NCBI GenBank assembly: GCA_963210315.1
Contig: OY723243.1
Coordinates: 1,364,001-1,428,000 of the forward strand
DNA from: Rhynchopus euleeides
Taxonomy: Eukaryota > Euglenozoa > Diplonemea > Diplonemida > Diplonemidae
DNA: 64,000 nucleotides
Direction of reading: 5' to 3'
Shown here: positions 53,249 to 64,000 of the stretch, in pieces
Numbering within the stretch: position 1 is the first letter of the stretch
Layout of the letters: each line of letters begins with the position of its first letter
Notes under the pieces: model-generated
The model's input: the letters and a program-made list of their open reading frames with translations, nothing else
Databases searched by the model: none
Told to the model about the DNA's origin: nothing
Position numbers and translations under genes: made by a program

Positions 53249-56130
53249 ATGGCGATGCTTAACCAGTCCCTCGACGACATGATCAAGAGCACCTCTGCCG
53301 GGGGTCGGGGGCGTGGCCGTGGTCGTGGAAAGGGCGAGGGTGCGACTAAGAAGGGCGCAAAGGGCGCCAAGGGGGCGAAGACCCCCGCATTTACTGGGCG
53401 TCAGGCAGGCGCAGGGGCGGCTGTTGCGGGGATCCAGCGCGTGACCCTGGCAGCGGGTACGCAGAACCGGTCCAACCCCTACTTCCAGAAGCCGCAGCAG
53501 GCTGCGGTATGTGGTGTGCAGCGCACCCAGTGTCTTTGCCATTGCTTGTGCCAGTGCTGTGCGGCGGTGTGTTGTTGATATGGGGGGGGGACACAAGGCA
53601 TGCCATGTCACTGCACTCTCACCTGCCACACCCTGTAGGCCTTCCAGCCCGCCTTCGGTCTGCCGCAGCAGCAGCAGCCCTCTGGGCCCCGTGTGTACCG
53701 CTACAAGGCGTACATTGCCAACGTCCCGACGGACTGGGATGAGCAGGACATCCTGGTATGTTCTATGGGGTTGTGATGTGTCCCCTACACACCCTTCTCC
53801 TGCAGCGTGTGATGGAGACTGCTGGGGCCGTCGAGAAGCTGACGGTGTTTACTGACGCACAGGGGAACCCGTCGGGGAGCGGGATGGTGCAGTACACGAA
53901 TGAGCACGACATGAACACTGCTGTGCGTGAGCTCAACGGGGCGAAGCTGGGTATGACACAGCCATATCTGCCGGCTTGTTGTGTCCGGTGATGCCACCTG
54001 TGATTGATATTGCCTGTCCCATAGCATTGCAGGGTAGCGAACAGAGGCACCGGATAGCAGAACCACAACACCACATCCCCCCTGCACAGGCCACAACGAG
54101 ATCCGGGTCAGCGTGGCGCGCTCCAAGCAGCAGGGCCAGGTGCAGGGCCAGGCGTTCGGGGGGAAGGGTGGTCCCAACATGAACGCCGCAGCACAGCTGC
54201 TCCAGCAGCAGGCGGCTCTGATCCAGCAGCAGCAGGCAGCCCTGATGCAGCAGCAGGCGGCCCTCCTGAAGGGGGCGCACATTAAGGGTGGCAAGCAGTT
54301 CCAGCGGGGAGGCAAGGGTAACAAGAGCGGGAAGGCTGGCAAGGGTCAGGGGAAAAAGACCGCCACCGCAGGCGCCAGCACCGGCACCGCCACCAAGATC
54401 GAGTATGCCACGTCTTGAAACAGTGCAAAAAAACCACCCCACCACCATCCCGCCACCCCTCCCCTTGCCTGACACGCCAAGAGCCCTGTTGCTGGTCATG
54501 CAAGGGGGGGATGAGAGTGTTGTGTGAGTGCAGAACCAGCTCTCTTCTTATCCCTTCCCCGTCTCCTCCGCCATCTCCCCCCCCCCCCCCTCATCAATCG
54601 GATCACGAATGCCCTGTGTCCTGTTATCATTTACATCGGATGGCTTCTGTATCAACATACCAGCATACCAGCGTGTGGCACGCATCACGGAAGGCTGTGT
54701 GCGGGTGTCTCACTATGCTATGCGCTATCGAGCGAAGGGATTTCCCCATTTGTGCCAAAAAAAATCAAGCCCATCACCCCCGCAATACCAGTTTATGTCA
54801 AAACATTCCACCAGAGCTTTGCACCACACACGGGACCAGGAAAGAACAGTAGGGTTCCGAAAGCGCAGTGAGAGGGGCCGGGGCTGGGGGGGGGGGAGCT
54901 GTGTGGGGAAGAACGAGATCTGTGTGTCGCTTCATCAAGGGCCGGGTTATTTTGTACTGAGATTACTGTTGTACCACCTCCCCCCCTCGCCCCTTGCAGT
55001 CACCGTTCCAGGGGGGTTCGGGGTTGGGGGGGCAGTTAGCCTAGAGTCACCTAGAGTAAGTCCTTATTTGTCGCTTCTCGGTTGTGAGAGGTGTGTGGGG
55101 TGGGTGTGGGTGGAGGCAGGCATCGGCGCTCGCTCGGTGAGACCTACACGAACTACACTGTGTGGGGGGTGCTGATCCGTTCTGGGTTCGTTGCCTGCCA
55201 TGTCCACATCGAAGAGTGGTGAAACCCATGCGTATACCCTACCATGTCGTCTGTGCATGTCGGACTTATCCAGAATGAGCCGAAATGCAGACTCTCGTTT
55301 GGTTTGTGCCCACTCAGGCAGCCCTGTCCTCTCCTCTGTCTGCTGCAGGAAAGCCTGTTGAGTGGGCACAATAATGTGCCCCCACTGAGGCAGCCCTCCG
55401 GGGTTAGGGTGGCTTTGGCAGGATGCGAGTGATTGCTGAGGCGAGCCCTCTTCCCACCGCATCCCCGATATCTCAACGGCACTGGCTCTCACGGGGCTCC
55501 GTGGTTGCTTGAGTGGGGGTGAGGGCTTTGCGACGTTTGTTGTTTCGCTGCCGGAACATCGCATCCTGCCAGTTGCCGAGAGGGGCTCAGGCCGGCAGCA
55601 GCGCACCCCCCCGCCAGGGGTGTGATTCCCGATCTGTTGGAACATGTCTCGGGAACCTACCCCGGCCAAGGGCTACAACGCTTTGTTTTCAACAAAGGGC
55701 TTGGCCCTTGGGGTGTGAGGTGACCTCTGGGAACATGCTGTCACACGTGTGGCGTCAGGCAGAGTTGGACCACCATGCCTTATCTCGAGAAGCCTTGTGA
55801 GGCGCTGTCGACCGCAGGGTCACAGCTTGGAGAACGGCCCACCCAGGAGATCTGGGGTGTGGCAGTGGTTTGCCCACTCTGACCGCGCTGAGCTGTTTGG
55901 TGGTCGGGCATTATTTTTCCAGCCAGAATGTCTTTACCCTCACCGGAAAGCGTGGTTTTCTTCGACACCCCCCCACCCCACCCCGTGATTCCTGTGGTTA
56001 TTCCTGAGAAATCCAAAAACATGCTGCCCAACTTCCATTTCACCCCCCCCCCATCCCACTCTCTTACTGCAGGAAGAAGCAGTTGAACAAGGACGACCTC
56101 GACAAGCAGCTGGAGGGCTTCCTGGCGTGA
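53249..56130 (+). CDS. ALY/REF-family mRNA export adaptor
   Basis: Five exons: 53249-53506, 53639-53755, 53806-53950, 54090-54402 and 56073-56130; 296 residues. Donors are GTATGT, GTATGT, GTATGA and GTATGC. The N-terminus has the family N-box (NQSLDDMIKSTSAGG) and a Gly/Arg-rich stretch (RGRGRGRGKG). One RRM spans about 105-185 (YKAYIANVPTDWDEQDIL, SGSGMVQYTNEHDMNTAV, NEIRVSVARSK). A Gln/Ala-rich segment and a Gly/Lys-rich basic region follow. The last 58-nt exon gives KKQLNKDDLDKQLEGFLA, the C-terminal helix typical of ALY/Yra1 that binds UAP56. Stopping at 54418 without the last intron would lose it. Known members join the TREX complex in the nucleus, bind spliced mRNA and hand it to the export receptor. 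Confidence 0.93.
54403..56072 (+). other. 1670-nt intron of the ALY/REF gene
   Basis: It starts GTATGC, splits a GAG codon in phase 2, and ends TTACTGCAG. It is by far the longest intron placed in this window (others are 49-243 nt). No nested gene is visible. Confidence 0.85.
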
Positions 56131-59100
56131 TCACAAAATCACACGCATAGCCTCTGGGAGTTGACCGCCCGGTTTTTTTCCCCTCCTCCCCGCCAGGGGT
56201 GGTGGTTGCAAGAAAAAAAACTCGGTGAGAACCTCCCCAAACTTCTTCTTCGTCGTTCGTCTTTCTTCGCCTTCTCATCCTCTTGGCGCTGAGGGTAAGA
56301 AAGTACACCGCCTCCGAGCAAGACGCAGTGCCCCGACCCTGTCTCATATGGTGGTACCATACCAGCGGTCAGCGCACCCACATGCCTGGATAACCGTGCC
56401 TATGGAGCCACATATATCCACATTCCCCGACGACTGCTCCACACAACCCTCTCTGGTGCACAGAGGGATCTTGTGCAACCGGATGTTGTGTGGGTGATGT
56501 ATGTGACATAGAGAGGGAGACAAAACTCACCGCCCCCCTTGCTGTGCGGCAGAAGGTGGGAGGTAAACGGGTCGGGCGGGGGCAAGCCAAGCCGATGGCT
56601 GGTGGGATACGCTATCATCCTGTCCTCCCACACCACCCCCCCTCTCGACATCTGTAGAAGTTGGGTTGGGGGGGTGGTGGGGGGCGGGGGGGGGGGTGGG
56701 GGTGGGGTGTGTGAAATCGAACGAACCACAAAAGGGAACAAATGGGACGATTTGCGTCTTATTTTGTGTTGGAGTACAACGCCTTCTGGCGACACTGTGT
56801 GCGTCGACTGCCCTGGTCGTATAACACGTCAGGCTGGTGGTCGCCGAGATTTAAAAAAAACAAGATGGGGGAGGAAGGAGTGGGAGGGGGGGGGGCAGGT
56901 GATTTCCCACCCCTCCCCCCCTCCCTCCCTCGCCTCTCGAGGCGTTAAAGGTGCCAACCCCGACAAAAAAAACAGATACTCTCTGAGATGGCACGGAGGG
57001 AGGTGGGCGTGGGGAGTGGCAATGCCGCATAACACAATGTGCGGCGTTGAAACTTTGGGGGAAGGAGGGTGGGTGTGGTAGGCACCCCCATCTCTGCTGT
57101 GTGTTTGTGTGTTTTTTTTGCCGGGGCAAAAAGCGCCCGCGCCGGGGCACAAATGGAGGATGATGGCATATCGCGGGAGCTTCTGTCTCGTTACTATGCT
57201 TGGTGCCAACACACGCTGCAAAAAATATAACAACAACAAGAAAGAGCACAAACCAAAAGAAGACTTGGTGTTCGCTACTGTGCGCACAAGCGGTAATAAC
57301 CTTGAACAGTGACCCTTATCTCCTGTTCAGTGGGAGGGAGCTGGTGGTTAGCCCTCTGATCACAAGGCTAAAAACACACGGTGGGTCGCAGTGCGGCCAC
57401 CACCACCACCATCACACCCATCCCATCGCCCCCTCCTCCTCCTCCCTCGGCTAAACCAGAATCGGGGGGCTGGAGTGGGGGGGGGGAAGGAAGGATTGTG
57501 TCTTGTGCTCTTGTGTTGAGTGACTGTAAGTTTACAGCAAAGGGGGGGGGAGGAAGAAGCAGGACAGTGGACAGATGGGATGAAGGGGGGGGGGGAGTCT
57601 GTGGAAGCATGCAGAATGAGCACTGGAACCTACCTCCCCCTCTCTCCACCACCCCCCCCCCTCCCCCCACACCCCACACCCCACCCTTCTGCACGCTGCC
57701 TTTTTCTCCACCGCCCCCCCCCCCCCAGCGGGTGGAGCGATTGGGTGGGTCATCTCCTCTCCCCTTGGCGAGCTGGAGCGGGGTCTGGAAACAGACGCCG
57801 CCTTCACCTCCTTTCCCGGGGCAGCTGTAAACATCGCGTTTCCGACTCAGGGAACGGGATGAACGGGGTGGCGGAGGGGGGGCTCGAGGCGGGAGGCTGC
57901 CACCGCGCTGGAGTGGTGGGCGAGGTTGCGTGTGAGGATCGCCGTCAGCTTAGCTAACGGGCCAGACCCTCTCCACCTTCCCGCAGGCCTCCTCGAGAAC
58001 TAGCAGCAGCAGATGCCGACGCTGGGGGATGGGGGTGGTAGGGAGGAGGGTTATACGACGCGACTACTTCTCTTGTGCCGTTGATGTCAGCACTGCTGAC
58101 CTCAATTTGCACCCAGATCCGACGGGGGTGGGGTGGGGTGAGGTTGGGTTGGGCCGACCCTGGCCTACGCCGAGAGGGGGAGGCTCGCTGGAATGCCGGA
58201 AAAGCAAGCCATTGGAAAACGCCCTCATCCACAGCGAAGGAGGGACGTGAGTACATACAGTGCTGCAGGGGGGAGGGGGGTGGGATGGGTGGGGTCGTGA
58301 GGGATCACCTTCTCACGAACGACGACCATGCGACCCAGCCACTCAGCTTGCTGAGGGGAATCGGGCGCCGGGGTGTGGGTGAGGTGGGGGGTGGGGGAGG
58401 GGATCGCCGCTGTTCCGCTGACATCTCGCCGCCGCCGCCGCCGCTGGATGGGGAGGGGAGGGGGGGTCTGCTGTGTGTCGGATGCGAGTCAGGCGCGTTG
58501 CTGCCACTCTCCGGGCTGATCTTAGACCTGGCCGGATGAGGGCGCCTCGCTGCAGGGAGAGTGGGGTCATGGGGCAATGGGGCAAAGGGGTCAGTGCTGC
58601 CGTGCCTGGTCTGGTTAGCAGGGCCCAGCCTGAGGTTTCTAGATACTGACACACGGCACGGTATGGGGTGTCCTATTTGGTTATTGTTATGCCGTTGGTG
58701 GCAGGGGCTAAGTCTTATGTGACTATGTATCTGGTGTATATCACGGGCTTAAATCCTGCTGCTGTGCAAGCCTGCAGGGGGTAAAAAGGTTTCTTGCCCG
58801 TGTAGGGCAACATTGCGCTCCTCCAGTAGTGCACACGGTGTATATGGGTTATAACGGGAATGGGTTTTACATAATCTCAATGCGACATCCAAAAGTGCCT
58901 CCGCATGCGCCCAAAGGCCGGAGCGCAGGGGCTGCCCCTATAATATTATTCTTCTTCGTCCGAGTCGGAATACACCCCCGAATGGGTTCGAGCGGCTGCT
59001 GTGGGCAGGGCTGAACCACTGTCGCTGGTTTTGTTGATGCCTGCGCCTCCTCCGTCAGCCAAGTGCCTCTGTCGTTGTTGCGCCCCCTTAGCCAAGTCAG

Positions 59101-62100
59101 GGGCTGCCGCCTAGAGTTGATCTCCGCTGTCACGTAGAGTGCTCTGAGGCTCCTGTCTCTCTCTTGGCAGCAGATCCTGTGATGGGGCTGTGCGGAAGCT
59201 TCTTCGGAAGACCGGGGGTTCTCCCCGGCCATTCGCAGACAGTCGTCTTATTGTGCTGGAGCCCGTCGAGGGCCTGCGGTTGCAAGGGTTTGTGGCAGGG
59301 TCTCATATCTGCACTGCCAGCATCCAGCCAGTTCTGATTCCCTGAGAGTGGTTCTTCAGCTCCTCAGGTGTATCCTTCAGTCAGGTCGGCGCTTTGTACT
59401 GCCACCGTTTCCCTCCACCGTCGGACACTCCGACAGCACTGTCTGAGTGATCTCTTCAGGCCCAGGTATGGTCGGCACCTGGATCTTCCCGAGGATCGCC
59501 TCGCCAGATGTTGTCAGAGGTGCGTGTGTCGCTTGCCCTGATGTGGAATCTGCTCGTGCAGTGTGGCTGCATCGGTGTCATTTCCTCGAGGATCGGCAGG
59601 TGTGCTCCACAGCAGCTCTGCTGTCCGGGTGTGCAGCACTGCTCCGCCAGGGCATCTAATGCCATCCGCATGCACCTCCATCTGTCCACCACAGGCCTGT
59701 GTCAACAGAAGCCTGCCTGCACTCTGAGGTCGGCAGGGCTCGTTACACCATCCTTTTGGTCCTCCAGACCTACACTTGCGCCCTGCTGGTAGGGGCTGGG
59801 ATGCGAGTTTCCCGGTTGTGTCCCCCTAGGTCCATTCTGTCAGGAGCCTGCCACTCGTCCACAATATTGAATCCCCGCTGCTTGTGGTGGCATGATCAAG
59901 GCAGTTCTGTCTTGGCCTTCTGTCTGTCAGAGGTGGGCGGTTCTTCCTTGTCCATCTCGGGTAAGGTTGGGGCTTGTCTGTCCTGCCATCAAGTTCGCAG
60001 CAGATTGAAGATCCCCTTTATTACGGAGACGTCCGTCTCCCGGGAGTCCTAATTCCTTCCACCGTTTGCGTCTGTTTGCGTCTGCGTCTGGCGGCGGTGT
60101 CGTGTATGTGACATGCAACTTCAGCACACAACTTCAGCAGAGTCAGGGTACGTACCTCGGGGCAGCGTCCTTCCCGTTCACCTGCGCAGAAGCCCCCAGT
60201 TCCAGAACGGTTTGCACGCAGCGCGTTCGCCGCCTCTGCTGCGGCTCTGTGGCTCCCTGCATGGATGACGAACTCATCGGGAGGTGGTCGGATCGTGAGC
60301 ACCCACTGTTCAGCCCACTCCAGTCCACCAGGGTTCAGTCGTTCATCGCGCTGCACGGGTGGTGCATGTTCAGGCTGCCTGCAGTCACGACGGCCTTACT
60401 ATGCGGTACCACTCGGCATCGCTTTCGCCCGCCTGGTGCTGGTGTGATCCTTCTGGGGCTACCCCCTCTGGCCCCCCCTGTGGCACCCCCTCTGGCCCCG
60501 CCTGTGAAAACGCGGAGGCTGGAGGTGGCGGGCGGCAGCGCCAGCTGCAGCACCACCAGCGACAGCGACACCGACAGCGACACCACGCCACCAAGCTCCA
60601 CCGACACTGACAGCGACGACAGCAGCGGGAGCAGCAGCAGCGACACGGTGTCCCTGCCCGGGGACACCGCACCGCCCACCACAGCTCCGCCGCCCCCCAC
60701 CGCGGGCGGCCTATGCGCACGAGTGCGCCACACCCCGTCAGCGCTGTCTTCCAGGCTTGCATTTTCTCTTGTTCAGGAGGGTGTTGAGCTCCGCCCGTCT
60801 CGAGGCACCTCAGAAGTGGCACCTGCAACAGGGCCTGGGTTGGGTTTGATACCTGCTTCGAGAAGGTGTCTGCGCGTGGTGTCGGTTGAGCCGGTGTGGC
60901 GGTCACCGGGCTGCCTTCCGGCTTGGCTTCCACTCACTGTCAGGCTCGCTGCGTGCCTCGCGGTGGCGGGGGGATCGCCCCGGTTACCTGGTGCCTGTCA
61001 AGGCTGGCGGGATTCAGAAACTGTCTGCCGCTGCCAAACTGCGGCCAGTGCCCTGCCCGTCTTGGCATTCGATGGTGCACCTCCTTGGTGTCGAGGGTCA
61101 CCGCGCTGGAGCAACACCAGCGGGTCCCGTGCAGGTGCCTCTTCCGTCTCGTGGTCCTTCACAGGCTGGGCTGTGGGGGTGCCACACCACAGAATCACGA
61201 CACAGGTCTGTGTCGTGAAGTATGAGGCCATCCTATTTCTCTGTTTGGATGCCCTGCATCAGCCTCTCGTTACTCTTGCAGGACCGTCGATGAGAAACTA
61301 ACCACTCCGCCAGGTTCCTGTGGGCAGGTCTTCGTCAGTTGCTGCCATGACCGGTCTGAGCCCACCCACACGGGGCCGCGCTGCCCGGGGCGTCCACACT
61401 CCAGCTCAGGTGCACGAGGGATCACCTGCAGCGCGATGTCGGTGCTGATCGTTGAGGGGCCTCGTCTGGAGAGAAGCAGCAGTAGCACGGTGTCAGTGTG
61501 TTCTGGGCCGTCTGAATGTCTTCTGCGCCGTTGTCCCGCCGTCATCCCTCGCAGTGAAAACCCGCCCCCAGGGGACGGGGGATTGACTTTGTCATCGTGC
61601 GTGTCGCCGATGGCCGCAGGACTGACGCGTTTCCACCCTATACCTCTGTCGCGGGATCGAGTGCTAACCGGAAGTCAGTTTCGATTATTCTGTTATTCAG
61701 CAGTGCAGCAGCTCAGCGCACTCTTCAGCAGGTCTGCCTCCAGGCACTTCAGCAGTGCAGCAGTTTCTGCGGGTTCGTCGCCATCAGGAGCCCGATGCGG
61801 GCGAGCTCCTCACACTCGAAGAGATAGGCGAATGTGCAGCGGGCGTACAGTTCGCATGGCTGGGTTGGGTCGCCGCCTCAGGGTGCGCACCACCCTGATG
61901 CAGCGCACTCCTTCCTGCCCGTAGGGCAGCCTGGTGATCGGGGCGTGTCAGCACGTCTCCGCCCCAGTAGAGCGTGCCTGGCTGGTGTGTGTGGCGAGGC
62001 GGCCCCGAGCCCTCCGGGCGGCCACGGTTGCTCCGCGTCGGAAAGGTGACGATCAAGAAAACGACTGATGGGCAGGTCCAGTTCGCCGGCAGTCCGCGTC

Positions 62101-62395
62101 GTGGCCGTCCTGGTCATGTTGTGAGTGTCTCTTCTGATCCTTCGTCCATCATCTGACATGAAGGTTATCAATGCAGCCGCCCTTCAGGCGTTTACTACAT
62201 GTAAAGCTGCTGGAACAGACCTGGCAGCTTTGGGTAATGTCATTGACATCTACATGGGCGAACAATCCCGAAAATGTTGCGCCTGAACTCACATTGGCAT
62301 GGCGGTGAACTTTGTGAACACTACCCTTTATAGTGAACACGTTTCCGGAAGTGTCTGTGATACGGTTCGACTTCGGGCGGTCGGGTCATGCATGT

Positions 62396-63354
62396 AGGAC
62401 GTAGGTCGTGTGGAACCTGCACGCAACTCTCACCTGGCTGCTTCGTCCAAATAATTGAAAAATGCCGCCCCTCTTCAGGAAGAGGTACTTACTCCAGCTT
62501 CTTCTGAATTGGTGGGGCAATTTACCCCGTTTGGTCACAGTCGTCAAAGGCATCGGGAAGAGATACTTGTCTTCATCGGATGGAAGCGTTCTTCAGCTGC
62601 AGCCCTGCTCTTCTTTCTGGAGCTCCTGAACGAGCGCGAATGGGATCGGGACCGGCATTTCTGTCTTGATGGTTCTTATTGTGATGTCCGATGACGAGGG
62701 TACGTACAGCCCTTTCTGGAGCAGCTCATCCAGAAGCTTCCCCATTGTCAGAGTCGTTTGATCCTGAGCATGTGCTGATGTGTGATCGTGATGTTGTTGC
62801 CGATAATATCAGATCATCGTTGACAGCGACTCCAGTCCTCCATACAATGGGCTGGTGAATCTTGGTTTGGGTTGCCTTCAAGGCCGAACCTGGTTGACCA
62901 GGTGTCCATGTCGTGGCCGCAGCCCAGGGCTTCCGACATACACATCAGAGAAGGGCTTGCCCAGGTGTCATGGCAGCAGCACCCACCAGCTAAGCCCTTC
63001 CGGTTCAGGAGCAACCCAGAGGGTGCAAGTTGCCTGCAACCAAAGCCATGTCGAGACAGTAGTGACACTCGTTTCGCAGGCAACCGCCAGGGGAGTGTGG
63101 CAAGGATACATCACGCCTGCACGGCCAGCCGCCAATCTATATAACGGATGTGTTGTTCCCGAGTGTGGCAGGGGACCGGTCTCCTCGACTAGCTCCCTCT
63201 GCCACACGGCCAGTGCCCTATCCGTCCGTTTCGCCCCCTGCCCCATTGCATCACCCATAGTCCCAATCTTCCGGACCGCGATCCCCTCGGCCTGTCGCCG
63301 GTGGCGCGTCTTCTCCCGCCTTCTTCGCGGTGCCACCCGCGCGTTACCATACAC
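62396..63354 (-). pseudogene. decayed minus-strand coding relic
   Basis: Several minus-strand segments read like protein but in different frames: 63354-62968 (RREKTRHRRQAEGIAVRKIG), 62745-62593 (MGKLLDELLQKGLYVPSSSD, then SDITIRTIKTEMPVPIPFAL), and 62592-62396 (LPSDEDKYLFPMPLTTVTKR). No consistent GTATG...AG splicing joins them in frame, so frameshift decay is more likely than introns. Further such fragments lie at 61878-62171. The parent family is not recognised; a relic transposable element is a reasonable guess given its opposite strand. Confidence 0.4.
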
Positions 63355-63700
63355 AACAGAGTTCCCCCACCTTGCATATTCTTTCGGATTGTTAGGGGGC
63401 GTCGGGTTGTGATATATTTGTCTCTACTACACAGTTCGCACAAGGCTCAAATGTCCAGTAAGAGAACCCGATATCAATTGCTCACACAACTCAATTCAAA
63501 CCCATGTTCGAATCCGGACCTATGCCCGGCCTAAGGTGGGGTCTAGCCGAGGCCCTACGACACCTCTTACCCCACGAGACACTACACCACCACAGGTGTG
63601 TGATCGGGGCACCCCACCACCTCCGACACACCACCTGGCGGGCGTGCTGCCCTGCCCAGCACACGGCCACCCGCCGCTGGGTCTGACCGCCCTGTCACTG

Positions 63701-63716
63701 CGGGGCGAGGCTGCAG
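63701..63716 (+). promoter_or_regulatory. splice acceptor before the last gene
   Basis: GCTGCAG ends 7 nt before ATG 63724. It has a weaker pyrimidine tract than the other acceptors here. Confidence 0.4.
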
Positions 63717-63723
63717 CTGAGGG

Positions 63724-64000
63724 ATGGCGGCACCCACCACAGTCCTGCTGCGGGTGGCCTGCACGGACCTTGCCGTTTTCTCTGCACTGGCCGACCCTGC
63801 TGTGCATGTGATCGTGCGGGATGTGCCCATCTCTACGCCACACAACGACGACTCAGACCCTGAGGGCATCGAAGAGGTCTCGGCGGAGGGCACTGCCCCC
63901 TCTGAGGTCGCACGCACATGTGTGAAGACTGGCACCTCCTGTGACTGGGGCGACGAGCCGATCCCCATCGACATCTACCTCGACGCGCGACGAGGCTATA
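63724..64000 (+). CDS. unknown protein, N-terminal part only
   Basis: Open from ATG 63724 to the window edge (92 codons, no stop). It begins MAAPTTVLLRVACTDLAVFS and continues VHVIVRDVPISTPHND, then an acidic stretch (SDPEGIEEVSAEGTAPSEVA) and IPIDIYLDARRGY. Codon use is GC3-rich like the neighbouring real genes. No signal peptide or recognisable domain in the visible part. Confidence 0.7.
   Translation, partial: MAAPTTVLLRVACTDLAVFSALADPAVHVIVRDVPISTPHNDDSDPEGIEEVSAEGTAPSEVARTCVKTGTSCDWGDEPIPIDIYLDARRGY

Larger units (their letters stand above)
56131..63723. other. 7.6-kb region without a supported intact gene
   Basis: 56.1-58.6 kb is G/C homopolymer-rich. 58.6-63.7 kb is of normal complexity with many short coding-like fragments on the minus strand, described separately. 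It also holds a Pro/Ser/Asp-rich plus-strand stretch at 60430-60720 (STTSDSDTDSDTTPPSSTDT) made of simple repeats. No intact gene, RNA gene or terminal repeats can be supported. Confidence 0.5.

Noticed and set aside
60066..61301. 411-residue plus-strand frame
   Set aside because: Contains a simple-repeat Ser/Asp/Pro stretch, has atypical codons and Cys/Arg content, and has no acceptor; it overlaps minus-strand relic fragments.
1..64000. tRNA, rRNA or SL RNA genes
   Set aside because: I looked for cloverleaf, rRNA-like and short tandem SL-type units while reading and found none I could support; a covariance-model search would be decisive.

Overview
The window is nuclear DNA from a GC-rich, intron-bearing protist. 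All sixteen host genes lie on the + strand between about 2.2 kb and the right edge. The only convincing minus-strand reading frames are inside a mobile element (49.7-52.7 kb) and a decayed stretch near 62-63 kb. Most starts sit 3-60 nt downstream of a pyrimidine-rich CAG or TAG, and one gene starts 53 nt after the stop of the previous one. Together these point to polycistronic transcription with spliced-leader trans-splicing. Ordinary cis-introns also occur (13 placed inside coding sequence), nearly all beginning GTATG. A PSP1-domain protein, a family abundant in kinetoplastids, fits a euglenozoan; the many cis-introns would favour a diplonemid over a kinetoplastid. That placement is inference; no SL RNA gene or rRNA is visible.

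Layout. 0-2 kb: two arrays of an 18-bp repeat flank a 131-bp perfect foldback, followed by a G-tract and a 31-bp minisatellite. 2.2-14.1 kb: a single-pass membrane protein with DPF endocytic motifs, a three-RRM protein with an Arg/Asp tail, a CDK-like kinase, an eEF1A-type lysine methyltransferase, a short coiled-coil protein and a PSP1 protein. 14.1-23.3 kb: a gene-poor, low-complexity stretch with small inverted and direct repeats. 23.3-28.4 kb: an acidic nuclear-type protein, a NIT-like receptor with a degenerate class III cyclase domain, and a PKA-like pseudokinase. 30.0-38.1 kb: a secreted alpha/beta hydrolase, an unknown basic protein, a secreted transglutaminase-like protein and urocanate hydratase. 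40.3-49.7 kb: one uninterrupted 3150-codon gene for an alpha-helical and coiled-coil protein. 49.7-52.7 kb: a 3-kb element with long terminal inverted repeats. 53.2-56.1 kb: an ALY/REF mRNA export adaptor whose last exon is hidden behind a 1.67-kb intron. 56.1-63.7 kb: mostly non-coding. 63.7 kb to the edge: the start of an unknown gene.

There is no operon-like functional grouping. Two genes concern RNA handling (the RRM/RD protein and ALY/REF). The neighbouring degenerate cyclase and PKA-like pseudokinase both look like catalytically dead relatives of cAMP signalling enzymes, an intriguing adjacency. The most novel item is the 3-kb inverted-repeat element: its 170-bp inner repeats are identical, and it carries an unrecognised acidic-tailed protein and a C2H2 zinc-finger reading frame.
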